From: Pseudomonas fluorescens
GTDB taxonomy: Bacteria; Pseudomonadota; Gammaproteobacteria; Pseudomonadales; Pseudomonadaceae
Direction of reading: 5' to 3'
DNA: 64,000 nucleotides
Assembly (NCBI RefSeq): GCF_002837185.1
Contig: NZ_KZ477995.1
Coordinates: 62,001 to 126,000, forward strand
The notes below the pieces were generated by a model. It was not told the origin of the DNA and did not search any database. It worked only from the letters and a program-made list of their open reading frames with translations. Both the position numbers and the translations under genes were made by a program. Numbering within the stretch: position 1 is the stretch's first letter; every line of letters begins with the position of its first letter. This document shows, one piece after another, positions 38,267 to 46,024 of the stretch.

Positions 38267-38292
38267 GGCAGGTGCCGTGCACGGCACCTGCC
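38267..38292 (-). other. Intercistronic perfect palindrome between the peptide and M29-like genes
   Basis: Two perfect 13-bp arms (GGCAGGTGCCGTG / CACGGCACCTGCC) with no spacer. As RNA it is a very stable hairpin without a U-tract, placed where it could protect the upstream peptide message and lower downstream expression. It is unlike the REP copies. Confidence 0.75.
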
Positions 38293-38308
38293 GGATGCCT
38301 GCCGGGTG

Positions 38309-38446
38309 TTAGAACGGCCACATCGCGGTGCCAAATGGCACAACGGCATCGGCTTGCATCATTTCAACGGCGGCCTCATGGGTCGGCGCTTCAAACCAAT
38401 CGTCGAGTTGCAGTTCGGTTTCCAGGTCTTTTTCCAGTGCTTGCAT
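38309..38446 (-). CDS. 45-residue peptide, possible precursor peptide (RiPP-like)
   Basis: A complete small gene with a strong site, CTAGGAGATACACC, just before the ATG at 38446. The peptide has an acidic, helical N-terminal part (MQALEKDLETELQLDDWFEA), a middle with THEAAVEMMQADA, and a hydrophobic neutral end VVPFGTAMWPF. An acidic leader followed by an aromatic, proline-containing end is the layout of ribosomal peptide precursors. No cysteine, serine or lysine lies in the last 20 residues, so lanthipeptide or thioether chemistry is excluded there. The gene precedes the M29-like metallopeptidase on the same strand. I do not recognise the family. Confidence 0.65.
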   Translation of the reverse strand: MQALEKDLETELQLDDWFEAPTHEAAVEMMQADAVVPFGTAMWPF

Positions 38447-38969
38447 GGTGTATCTCCTAGAGGACGTTGTTTGAGAACGGCTTGCCAACGGGCTTCGCAG
38501 GCAAGTGCAGAGAACCTAGGAGAGAGTGTTTCAAAATGCAAAATATTTATTGACACGGTTTCATTTGGATTTTTTCTTCGATTTTTTCGAGGTTATTTTT
38601 TATTGAGAAAAAACAGCTGATTGGCTGAACCGATGGTTCGGTCAGGTCTGACTGACAATTTTCCGTAGACCCTCATTTTAGCCTGACCGTAAAGCCAGTT
38701 TTCCGGCGTGTAACGCTAGGTTTACGCAGTTGACCGGGTAAGCCTGGGCGGAAAATCGCTGTAAGGAATACCTGACAGATTGTCGAGTGCGCGCTCGTGG
38801 GGCGTGCCGAACCCGTCGAGCGGTGTACAATGCGCCGCGTTTTACTGTGACCCCCTTGCGTATCCACGCAAAGGCCAAGACCTCAGGGGTTCAATCGCCC
38901 TGATCACTCCGCCCGGTCACGAGCCGGACGGGTTCGATTTCGTCACAGATAAAAACAAACAGGTGACGC
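38447..38969. other. Intergenic region with divergent promoters
   Basis: About 520 bp without a gene. The left part (38520-38625) is very AT-rich and should hold the promoter of the minus-strand peptide gene. On the plus strand TACAAT at 38826-38831 is a good -10 for the aroP transcript, giving a leader of roughly 260 nt that contains the hairpin TTGCGT-ATCC-ACGCAA. Confidence 0.5.
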
Positions 38970-39032
38970 ATGACCGCTAGAAAGACGCTGTACTCCTGGT
39001 GCCTGCGCTGGGGTTTGAGCGGCGCTGCTTGA
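38970..39032 (+). CDS. Possible 20-residue leader peptide of the aromatic permease gene
   Basis: ATG at 38970 with AGGTGA just upstream, 20 codons, TGA at 39030-39032, inside the long leader of the permease gene. It encodes one Tyr and two Trp in a span of seven residues (YSWCLRW), a composition that would suit translation-coupled control by aromatic amino acids. No convincing terminator/antiterminator pair was found downstream, so this stays tentative. Confidence 0.35.
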   Translation: MTARKTLYSWCLRWGLSGAA

Positions 39033-39094
39033 GTCGGTAATTCAAGGCAGCAACCTGCATTCAACCTCTTCAAACCTTGCGTGAGACCCTTTTC

Positions 39095-40516
39095 ATGAGT
39101 GAACCCCATTGCTCTTCAGGCGAGCTGAAACGCGGCCTGAAAAATCGGCATATCCAGTTGATCGCCCTGGGTGGCGCCATCGGTACCGGTCTGTTCCTCG
39201 GTTCGGCCGGGGTACTCAAATCCGCCGGCCCGTCGATGATCCTGGGCTATGCCATCTGCGGCTTTATCGCCTTCATGATCATGCGCCAGCTCGGCGAAAT
39301 GATCGTCGAAGAACCGGTTGCCGGCTCCTTCAGCCATTTCGCCCACAAGTACTGGGGCGGTTTCGCCGGTTTCCTGTCGGGCTGGAACTGCTGGATTCTG
39401 TACATCCTGGTGGGCATGTCGGAGCTGACGGCCGTTGGTAAATACGTGCATTACTGGTGGCCGGAGATTCCGACCTGGGTCTCGGCGGCGGCGTTCTTCG
39501 TGCTGATCAACCTGATCAACCTGGCCAACGTCAAAGTCTTTGGTGAAGCCGAGTTCTGGTTCGCAATCATCAAGGTGGTGGCAATCGTCGGCATGATCGC
39601 CCTGGGCAGCTATCTGCTGGTCAGCGGCAGCGGCGGGCCGCAGGCTTCGGTGAGCAATCTGTGGGAGCACGGCGGCTTCTTCCCCCATGGCGTGGGTGGG
39701 TTGGTGATGGCCATGGCGATCATCATGTTCTCCTTCGGCGGCCTGGAAATGCTCGGATTTACCGCTGCCGAAGCCGATCAGCCCCGCACCGTGATCCCCA
39801 AGGCGATCAATCAGGTGATCTACCGCATCCTGATTTTCTACATCGGCGCGTTGGTGGTGCTGTTGTCGTTGACGCCGTGGGACAGCTTGCTGGCCACCCT
39901 GAACGCCTCCGGCGATGCCTACAGCGGCAGCCCGTTCGTGCAGGTGTTCTCGATGCTGGGCAGCAACACCGCCGCGCATATCCTCAATTTCGTGGTGTTG
40001 ACGGCGGCGCTGTCGGTGTACAACAGCGGCACCTACTGCAACAGCCGCATGCTGTTGGGCATGGCCGAACAGGGCGATGCACCGAAGGCGCTGGCCAGGA
40101 TCGACAAGCGCGGTGTACCGGTGCGTGCGATCCTGGCGTCGGCGGTGGTCACGCTGGTAGCGGTGTTGATGAACTACTTCATCCCGCAGCATGCGCTGCA
40201 ATTGCTGATGTCGCTGGTGGTGGCCACGCTGGTGATCAACTGGGCGATGATCAGCTTCTCCCACTTCAAGTTCCGCCAGCACATGAACCGTACCGGCCAG
40301 GTGCCGCTGTTCAAGGCGTTGTGGTACCCCTATGGGAACTGCATCTGCCTGGCATTCGTGGTGTTTATCCTGGTGATCATGCTGATGATTCCGGGAATTC
40401 AGCTGTCGGTGTATGCGATTCCGGTGTGGGTGGCGTTCATGGCGGTGTGCTACTGGATCAAGAACAAGCGCAAGGCGCAGCATTGCTTGACGACGGCGGC
40501 CTTAACGGCAAAGTAA
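39095..40516 (+). CDS. aroP: Aromatic-type amino-acid permease (AroP/PheP/GabP group)
   Basis: 473 residues, APC superfamily, AAT family, about 12 membrane helices. The N-terminal LKRGLKNRHIQLIALGGAIGTGLFLGSA and the helix 3 region GEMIVEEPVAGSFSHFAHKYWG are diagnostic for the group that includes AroP, PheP and GABA permeases. It imports aromatic or related amino acids with protons; the aromatic assignment rests on overall likeness and the possible Trp/Tyr leader. MSEPHCSSGEL at 39095 is chosen over an in-frame start six codons upstream. Confidence 0.82.
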   Translation: MSEPHCSSGELKRGLKNRHIQLIALGGAIGTGLFLGSAGVLKSAGPSMILGYAICGFIAFMIMRQLGEMIVEEPVAGSFSHFAHKYWGGFAGFLSGWNCWILYILVGMSELTAVGKYVHYWWPEIPTWVSAAAFFVLINLINLANVKVFGEAEFWFAIIKVVAIVGMIALGSYLLVSGSGGPQASVSNLWEHGGFFPHGVGGLVMAMAIIMFSFGGLEMLGFTAAEADQPRTVIPKAINQVIYRILIFYIGALVVLLSLTPWDSLLATLNASGDAYSGSPFVQVFSMLGSNTAAHILNFVVLTAALSVYNSGTYCNSRMLLGMAEQGDAPKALARIDKRGVPVRAILASAVVTLVAVLMNYFIPQHALQLLMSLVVATLVINWAMISFSHFKFRQHMNRTGQVPLFKALWYPYGNCICLAFVVFILVIMLMIPGIQLSVYAIPVWVAFMAVCYWIKNKRKAQHCLTTAALTAK

Positions 40517-40536
40517 AAGCCGCATCCAGTGCCAAG

Positions 40537-40562
40537 TTGTGGGAGCGGGCTTACTCCCACAA
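40537..40562. repeat. Short palindromic REP-like element of a second family
   Basis: TTGTGGGAG-CGGGCTTA-CTCCCACAA after the permease gene. It shares GTGGGAG with the main REP family but has a different core. It may also stabilise the mRNA end. Confidence 0.75.
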
Positions 40563-40629
40563 TTGGAACGCGTTCGACTTATAAGGCGCGTATCCTTGAA
40601 CGCCCACTCTGCCAAGGCCCCCGTTCTCC

Positions 40630-41043
40630 ATGCTGGTGATTTCCAACAACGTCCACTTGCCCGATGCTGAAGTCGAGCTGACCGCCATTCGCGCCCAGGG
40701 CGCCGGTGGGCAGAACGTCAACAAGGTATCGAGTGCGGTGCACCTGCGATTTGATATTCCGGCGTCGTCATTGCCGCCATTCTACAAGGAGCGGCTGTTG
40801 GCATTACGCGACAGCCGCATCACCAGTGATGGCGTACTGGTGCTCAAGGCCCAGCAATATCGCACCCAGGAACAGAATCGCGCCGATGCGCTCGAGCGCC
40901 TGGTGGAGTTGATCCTCAGCGCCACCAAGGTGGAGAAGAAGCGCCGGCCGACCAAGCCGACCCTGGGCTCGAAAAAGCGTCGTCTCGAATCCAAGACCAA
41001 GCGTGGCAGCATCAAGGCCGGGCGCGGCAAGGTCGACTTTTAG
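40630..41043 (+). CDS. arfB: Alternative ribosome-rescue peptidyl-tRNA hydrolase ArfB
   Basis: 137 residues. The release-factor catalytic motif Gly26-Gly27-Gln28 sits in [13 protein letters not shown], and the C-terminus is a long Lys/Arg tail ([20 protein letters not shown] onward) that enters the empty mRNA channel. It frees stalled ribosomes lacking a stop codon. It is convergent with the MFS gene, and the two stop codons overlap by 4 nt. Confidence 0.94.
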   Translation: MLVISNNVHLPDAEVELTAIRAQGAGGQNVNKVSSAVHLRFDIPASSLPPFYKERLLALRDSRITSDGVLVLKAQQYRTQEQNRADALERLVELILSATKVEKKRRPTKPTLGSKKRRLESKTKRGSIKAGRGKVDF

Positions 41044-42236
41044 TCCTGGCGTGCTTCGCGGGCCTTGGGCGCCTGGCGATACAGGTACACACTGAGCAGC
41101 AAACCACCCAGGGCGGCGAGGGCGGCGAACAGGAAGATCGAACCAAAGCCGAAGCCTGCCGCCACGGCCCCGGCCAATGGTCCGGTGATACCCAGGGATA
41201 AATCGATAAACAGCGAATAAGCCCCCACCGCCGCACCGCGGCTGGAGGCAGGCACCAGGTTGACCGCTTCCACCCCCAGCGCCGGAAATACCAGGGAAAA
41301 GCCAAACCCGCTCAACGCCGCGCCCGCCAGGGCCAGGTTGGCGTCCGGCGCAAGCCACAGCAACAGCAGCCCGAGGATCTCCACCGACAGGCAGGCAATC
41401 GCCACGCGAAACCCGCCGATACGGTTGATCAGGTTGCCGAACAGCAGGCGCGCACCGATAAAGCTGGCACCAAACAAGCTCAAGGCCCACACCGCGTTGT
41501 CCCAGTGCTGGGTGGTGTAATACAGCGTGATAAAGGTCGCGATGGTGCCAAAGCCGATGGAACCCAACGCCAGCGCGCAGCCATGGGGCAATACCCGGCC
41601 CAGCACATTCATGAACGGCAGGCGCACGCCGCTGACGATTGGCGCGGCGACCTTGTTCCAGGCCAGCAACAGGCCGACTGCCGCCAGCAGAACAATGCTG
41701 ACCCCCATGCTCCACAGTCCGAAATGTCTGACCAGTACTACGCCCAGCGGCGCACCGATCGCCAGGGCGCCGTAGCTGGCGATGCCATTCCAGGAGATGA
41801 CCTTGGCGGTATTCGCCGCACCGACCCGGCCAATGCCCCAACCAATGGCGCCCGAGCCCACCAGGCTTTCAGCGCTGCCCAATACCAGGCGACCGATCAG
41901 CAGGCTGCCCAGGCTCACGGCCGGCAGGCTTGAAAACCACGCCGCCAGCAGCATGAACACACCGCTCAAGCCACACCCCGCCAAGCCGATCAGCACCGCA
42001 CGCTTGCTGCCCAGGTTATCGATGACTTTGCCCGCGTATGGGCGACTCAGCAGGGTGGCCAGGTACTGCACGCTGATCACCAGACCGGCAACCACCGCGC
42101 CATAGCCCAGTTCGCTGTGGACATAGCCTGGCAATACGGCCAGGGGGATGCCGATATTCAGGTAGCCGATAAAGGTGAACAGCACGATGGAAACAACTTG
42201 CAGCGTGACCGCCATGGGGCGCTGGGTATCTGGCAT
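41040..42236 (-). CDS. MFS transporter (YhhS/YfcJ-like)
   Basis: 398 residues with 12 predicted membrane helices. The cytoplasmic loop 2-3 motif appears as [20 protein letters not shown]. It resembles the YhhS/YfcJ group of drug- or metabolite-efflux MFS proteins. It stands alone, so the substrate cannot be inferred. Confidence 0.85.
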   Translation of the reverse strand: MPDTQRPMAVTLQVVSIVLFTFIGYLNIGIPLAVLPGYVHSELGYGAVVAGLVISVQYLATLLSRPYAGKVIDNLGSKRAVLIGLAGCGLSGVFMLLAAWFSSLPAVSLGSLLIGRLVLGSAESLVGSGAIGWGIGRVGAANTAKVISWNGIASYGALAIGAPLGVVLVRHFGLWSMGVSIVLLAAVGLLLAWNKVAAPIVSGVRLPFMNVLGRVLPHGCALALGSIGFGTIATFITLYYTTQHWDNAVWALSLFGASFIGARLLFGNLINRIGGFRVAIACLSVEILGLLLLWLAPDANLALAGAALSGFGFSLVFPALGVEAVNLVPASSRGAAVGAYSLFIDLSLGITGPLAGAVAAGFGFGSIFLFAALAALGGLLLSVYLYRQAPKAREARQD

Positions 42237-42341
42237 GGGGAGAGGTCCACTGTCGCAGCAGGTAAAGATAGGCTGCTAATGATACCGGTGGTTTGGTTCG
42301 TGCAGGGCGTTAAAGCGCAAAAACCTCAGCTCAGGAACACT

Positions 42342-42512
42342 TCAGGCTTGCGCGGGGGCCAGCAATTGGGTGGTGACCAGTGCGGCCAGGGCGTTTTCCT
42401 GGGTGCCGAAGCGCTTGAGCAACACGGCTTGTTTGTCCGCGCTGAGGCGGTTCCAGACCTCGACCATCTGCAGGGCGGCGTCGAGTACGGCGGTATCAGG
42501 GGTATCGGTCAT
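42342..42512 (-). CDS. Small hypothetical protein (56 residues)
   Basis: ATG at 42512, TGA at 42342-42344. The peptide (MTDTPDTAVLDAALQMVEVW at the start) is a likely two-helix soluble protein with no cysteine, rich in Ala, Leu and Gln. No strong ribosome-binding site is visible, but codon use (third-position GC) looks like a real Pseudomonas gene. No family recognised. Confidence 0.55.
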   Translation of the reverse strand: MTDTPDTAVLDAALQMVEVWNRLSADKQAVLLKRFGTQENALAALVTTQLLAPAQA

Positions 42513-42541
42513 TTTTGCAGGGGTCTCGGATGATTCAGGCA

Positions 42542-42575
42542 GTGTGGAAAGCGCTCAAAGCTGCGCTTTCCACAC
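42542..42575. other. Long hairpin between two small genes
   Basis: Perfect 12-bp arms GTGTGGAAAGCG / CGCTTTCCACAC around a 10-nt loop, without a T-tract. It lies between the two small minus-strand genes. Confidence 0.7.
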
Positions 42576-42589
42576 GGTCTGGTACGGCG

Positions 42590-42718
42590 TCAGTCCTGGC
42601 TTTCGCTGTCGACTGGTTGTGCGTCTTTGGCCTCGGGCCGCGTGTCGCTGGCCTGCTGCGGTGCTGGCTGCTCTGTAGGGTGCAGGCTTGGGAAGGGGAG
42701 ATTAGGTATCTCGTGCAT
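42590..42718 (-). CDS. Small Pro/Gln-rich hypothetical protein (42 residues)
   Basis: ATG at 42718 preceded by GAGGAG about 8 nt upstream, TGA at 42590-42592. It starts MHEIPNLPFPSLHPTEQPAP and ends with an acidic tail (DSESQD); it is likely disordered. The good ribosome-binding site supports translation. No family recognised. It may be co-transcribed with the 56-residue gene downstream, across a hairpin. Confidence 0.55.
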   Translation of the reverse strand: MHEIPNLPFPSLHPTEQPAPQQASDTRPEAKDAQPVDSESQD

Positions 42719-42831
42719 CGTCGTCGCTCCTCGCAAGGTCTGTTTTCAATCGCAGGTGATTGCGCGCTCTCAAAAAGCCTTGGCAGGATACAGCACTGTA
42801 AATGACAAATAGACTTTTATATCGATCGTGA

Positions 42832-43143
42832 CTAGAACGGCACCTTGCCCAGAATCATGTCGCGGTACATCACAAAATCACCGAGCAGGCTGTAAAACGG
42901 GTGCTCAAAGGTGGCCGGGCGGTTCTTCTCGAAGAAGAAATGACCGATCCAGGCAAAGCTGTAGCCGGCGATCGGCACGGCCAGCAACAGGCCCAGCGAG
43001 CCTCGGCCGATGGCGTAGGCCAGAATGCCGATCACCAGCGTGGTGCCGATAAAATGCAGGCGCCGGCAGGTGCTGTTGCCGTGCTCCGCCAGGTAATACG
43101 GGTAAAACTCGGCGAAGCTGTTGAATCGCTTGACGTTTTCCAC
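42832..43143 (-). CDS. DUF962 (Mpo1-like) membrane protein
   Basis: 103 residues from GTG at 43143 (VENVKRFNSFAEFYPYYLAE). It shows the family histidines (HGNSTCRRLHFIGT and WIGHFFFEKNRPATFEHPFYSLLGD) and two short helices. Yeast Mpo1 of this family is an Fe(II) dioxygenase of 2-hydroxy fatty acids; bacterial members are uncharacterised. An ATG at 43176 would add 11 residues. Confidence 0.82.
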   Translation of the reverse strand: MENVKRFNSFAEFYPYYLAEHGNSTCRRLHFIGTTLVIGILAYAIGRGSLGLLLAVPIAGYSFAWIGHFFFEKNRPATFEHPFYSLLGDFVMYRDMILGKVPF

Positions 43144-43303
43144 GGTGGCAAGCCCTCTGATTGTAGTGCCGCCCAACAGGTGTTCGGCGGGGAGCTTATT
43201 TGAGTCTAGAGTGATCAGTGGTAACAGCCAGTGACAATAGATGCCACTTTAGTATCCTTGGCCTCCTGGCTGCCGTTCAAGCCTGCATTATCAAGAAGAT
43301 GCC

Positions 43304-44362
43304 ATGAGCGAACGAACAACGTCAGCAAGCTGGGCGATGGGGATAGTCAAGGCCCTGGAAATGGACGGCCTGGATTGCCGGGCCCTGTTCAAACAACTGG
43401 GGTTGGACTATGCCGATCTCAGTGACCCCGACGCGCGTTTTGCGCAGGATGCCATGACCCGTTTATGGCAGCGCGCAGTGGAGTTATCGGGCAACCCGGC
43501 CATTGGCCTGAACATGGGCAAAGTGGTGCGTCCCGCATCGTTTCATGTCGCCGGTTATGCCTTGATGTCCAGCAACACCCTGGCCGAAGGTTTCAGGCGC
43601 CTGGTGCGTTACCAGCGCATCATCGCCGAAAGTGCCGACTTGAGTTTCCGCCTGTTACCCGAAGGCTACGCGTTGATCCTGACCGTGCACGGCGATCACC
43701 TGCCGCCCACCCGGCAAAGCGCCGAGGCCTCGTTGGCCAGCGCGTTGGCGCTGTGCGGCTGGCTCACAGGGCGTACCCTGCAACCGCATAAGGTGTTGCT
43801 GCAGGGCGATCAACCGGCCGATCTGGCGCCCTACAACGAAGTGTTCCATGCGCCGCTGGAATTCAATGCGCCGTATGACGCGCTGATTTTCGAGCAGGCC
43901 GACATGGAGGCGCCATTGCCCACGGCCAACGAGGCCATGGCGCAGTTGCACGATCGTTTTGCCGGTGAGTACCTGGCGCGCTTTTCCGAAAGCCGTGTGA
44001 CCCACAAGGCACGGCAGGTGCTGTGCCGCCTGCTGCCCCAGGGCGAACCCAAGCGCGAAGTGGTGGCGCAGACGTTGCATCTGTCCCAGCGTACCTTGCA
44101 GCGGCGTTTGCAGGAGGAAGGCACCAGCTTCCAGACCCTGCTCGACGACACCCGCCGTGAGCTGGCCGAGCAATACCTGGCGCAGCCGAGCATGACCTTG
44201 CTGGAAATCGCCTACCTGCTGGGGTTCGCCGACCCCAGCAACTTCTTTCGCGCGTTTCGCCGCTGGTTCGACGCCACGCCCGGCGAATACCGGGCGCGAT
44301 TGCAGCAGACGTCGACCGTCAGTGACGCCAGAATGCCGGAATACAGAGCACAAACACCGTAA
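43304..44362 (+). CDS. AraC-family transcriptional regulator (OruR-like)
   Basis: 352 residues. The N-terminal arabinose-binding-like domain PF12625 type covers about 20-210 (ARFAQDAMTRLWQRAVELSG). The C-terminal double helix-turn-helix (VVAQTLHLSQRTLQRRLQEE and LEIAYLLGFADPSNFFRAFR) is intact. It resembles the OruR/MmsR-type group that controls amino-acid or lipid catabolism; the target is unknown. Its 3' end overlaps the convergent trkH by 44 bp. Confidence 0.88.
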   Translation: MSERTTSASWAMGIVKALEMDGLDCRALFKQLGLDYADLSDPDARFAQDAMTRLWQRAVELSGNPAIGLNMGKVVRPASFHVAGYALMSSNTLAEGFRRLVRYQRIIAESADLSFRLLPEGYALILTVHGDHLPPTRQSAEASLASALALCGWLTGRTLQPHKVLLQGDQPADLAPYNEVFHAPLEFNAPYDALIFEQADMEAPLPTANEAMAQLHDRFAGEYLARFSESRVTHKARQVLCRLLPQGEPKREVVAQTLHLSQRTLQRRLQEEGTSFQTLLDDTRRELAEQYLAQPSMTLLEIAYLLGFADPSNFFRAFRRWFDATPGEYRARLQQTSTVSDARMPEYRAQTP

Positions 44363-45773
44363 TAATTTCCAGCCGCCCCAACAGCATGCCCAGCGACAGA
44401 ATCCACTTGGCCGCATCCGGCAGGCTGGCGAAGTTGCCGGCCGGGCCAATGGTTTCACCCAGGCCCGGGCCGACGCCGGATACGGTGCTGGCCGCGCCGG
44501 TCAATGCGGTCATCCAGTCCAGACCCAGCAGTGACAGGGCCAGCGCGATGGCGCAAATGGTGATGGCGAAGAAAAACGAAAAGGTCAGGATCGAGCGCAC
44601 GATTTCCTCGTCGAGACGATGACCGTTGTATTTCTGTTTGATCACCGCGCGCGGGTGAATCAACTGGTTCAGGTTGGCCTTGAGCAGGATATAGGCGACC
44701 TGGAAGCGGAAGATCTTGATCCCGCCGGCGGTAGAGCCCGAACAGCCGCCGATGAAGCCCAGGTAGAAGAACAGCATCAGTGAGAAGTTGCCCCAGAGGC
44801 TGTAGTCGCCCAGCGCAAAACCGGTGGTGGTCACCACCGACGTGACGTTAAGCGCCACGTGGCGCAGGGCGTCCAGCCAGTGCAGGTTGGTGGTCCACCA
44901 ATACCAGGTGCCGAGCACCAGCCAGGTCACCACCAGCAGGCCGAGCAAACCCTGCACCTGCTGGTCCTTGATCAGCGCGCGGCGGTTGCCGCGCAAGGTC
45001 GCCACGTACAGGGTAAACGGCAGGCTGCCCAGGATCATCACCACCACCGCCACCCAATGCACCGCCGGTTGCTTCCAGTGCGCCAGGGATTCATCGGAGG
45101 TGGAAAACCCGCCGGTGGAAATCGCCGACATGGCGTGGTTGATCGCGTCGAACAGCCCCATCCCGGCCCACCAGAATGCCAGGCTGCCGAGGATGGTAAT
45201 GCCCACATACGCCGCCACGATCAGCCGCGCGACCATATGGGAGCGCGGCATGACTTTTTCCGAACGATCCGACGACTCGGTCTGGAACAGGCGCATGCCA
45301 CCGATGCGCAGCAGCGGCAGGATCGCCACCGCCATGCCGATAAAACCGATACCGCCGAGCCAGTGCAACAGCGAGCGCCACATCAGGATGCCTGGCGACA
45401 TGCTGTCCAGCCCACTCAACACCGTGGACCCGGTGGCCGTGATGCCGGACATGCTTTCAAAAAACGAGTCGGTGTAGCTGATGTGCTGAGTCAGCAAGAA
45501 CGGCAGCGCCGCGAAGACGCACACCACCACCCAGCTGGTGACGGTCAACAGGTACATATCCCGGGGGCGCAGGTGCACGTGTTCCGGGCGCCCGGGAATG
45601 ACCAGGGCCAGGCCGGCGATAAAGGTGATCATGCTGGCCCACAGGAAGGAGGGCAGGTCGCTGGTGCGTTCGAAGATCACCAGGGTGGCCATGGGCACGA
45701 CCATGGCGATCGCAAGCGTGATCAGGAAGATGCCGATGATGAAACCGATGATGCGTAGGGTCGGCAACGCCAT
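44319..45773 (-). CDS. trkH: Trk-system potassium uptake protein TrkH
   Basis: 484 residues, four M1-P-M2 repeats. Selectivity-filter-like loops include SGITATGSTVLSGLDSM, ISTGGFSTSDESL, TSVVTTTGFALGDY and the last-repeat AASTVSGVGPGLGETIGPAG. It takes up potassium with TrkA. It stands alone. The 3' end overlaps the AraC-type regulator gene by 44 bp on the opposite strand. Confidence 0.94.
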   Translation of the reverse strand: MALPTLRIIGFIIGIFLITLAIAMVVPMATLVIFERTSDLPSFLWASMITFIAGLALVIPGRPEHVHLRPRDMYLLTVTSWVVVCVFAALPFLLTQHISYTDSFFESMSGITATGSTVLSGLDSMSPGILMWRSLLHWLGGIGFIGMAVAILPLLRIGGMRLFQTESSDRSEKVMPRSHMVARLIVAAYVGITILGSLAFWWAGMGLFDAINHAMSAISTGGFSTSDESLAHWKQPAVHWVAVVVMILGSLPFTLYVATLRGNRRALIKDQQVQGLLGLLVVTWLVLGTWYWWTTNLHWLDALRHVALNVTSVVTTTGFALGDYSLWGNFSLMLFFYLGFIGGCSGSTAGGIKIFRFQVAYILLKANLNQLIHPRAVIKQKYNGHRLDEEIVRSILTFSFFFAITICAIALALSLLGLDWMTALTGAASTVSGVGPGLGETIGPAGNFASLPDAAKWILSLGMLLGRLEIITVFVLCIPAFWRH

Positions 45774-45864
45774 GAAGTTCGCTCGGGTGATTTGGGCAGA
45801 GGCGCCATTCTACCTGGGGTGCAGGGCATGTAAACCTGGCAGCTCCAGACGATGCCGATCAACT

Positions 45865-45952
45865 GTGGGAGGGGGCTTGCCCCCCGATAGCAGAGTGTCA
45901 GTCGGTCAATTCGTATCTGATACACCGCTATCGGGGGCAAGCCCCCTCCCAC
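45865..45952. repeat. REP doublet (inward type)
   Basis: Between trkH and the imelysin gene. The left arm has one extra C (GGGGGCTTGCCCCCCGAT). Confidence 0.9.
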
Positions 45953-45982
45953 AGGGGGTCTGCGGTGCTTGAAGCAGGTATG

Positions 45983-46010
45983 AAAAAGGCGACCCGAAGG
46001 TCGCCTTTTT
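45983..46010 (-). terminator. Terminator of the imelysin gene
   Basis: AAAAAGGCGACC-CGAA-GGTCGCCTTTTT, 14 bp past the minus-strand stop; usable in both directions. Confidence 0.93.
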
Positions 46011-46024
46011 CAGCACAGTACGGA

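Noticed and set aside
38359..38556. A 65-codon minus-strand frame overlapping the peptide gene
   Set aside because: Different frame from the 45-residue gene, no ribosome-binding site, basic low-quality composition.
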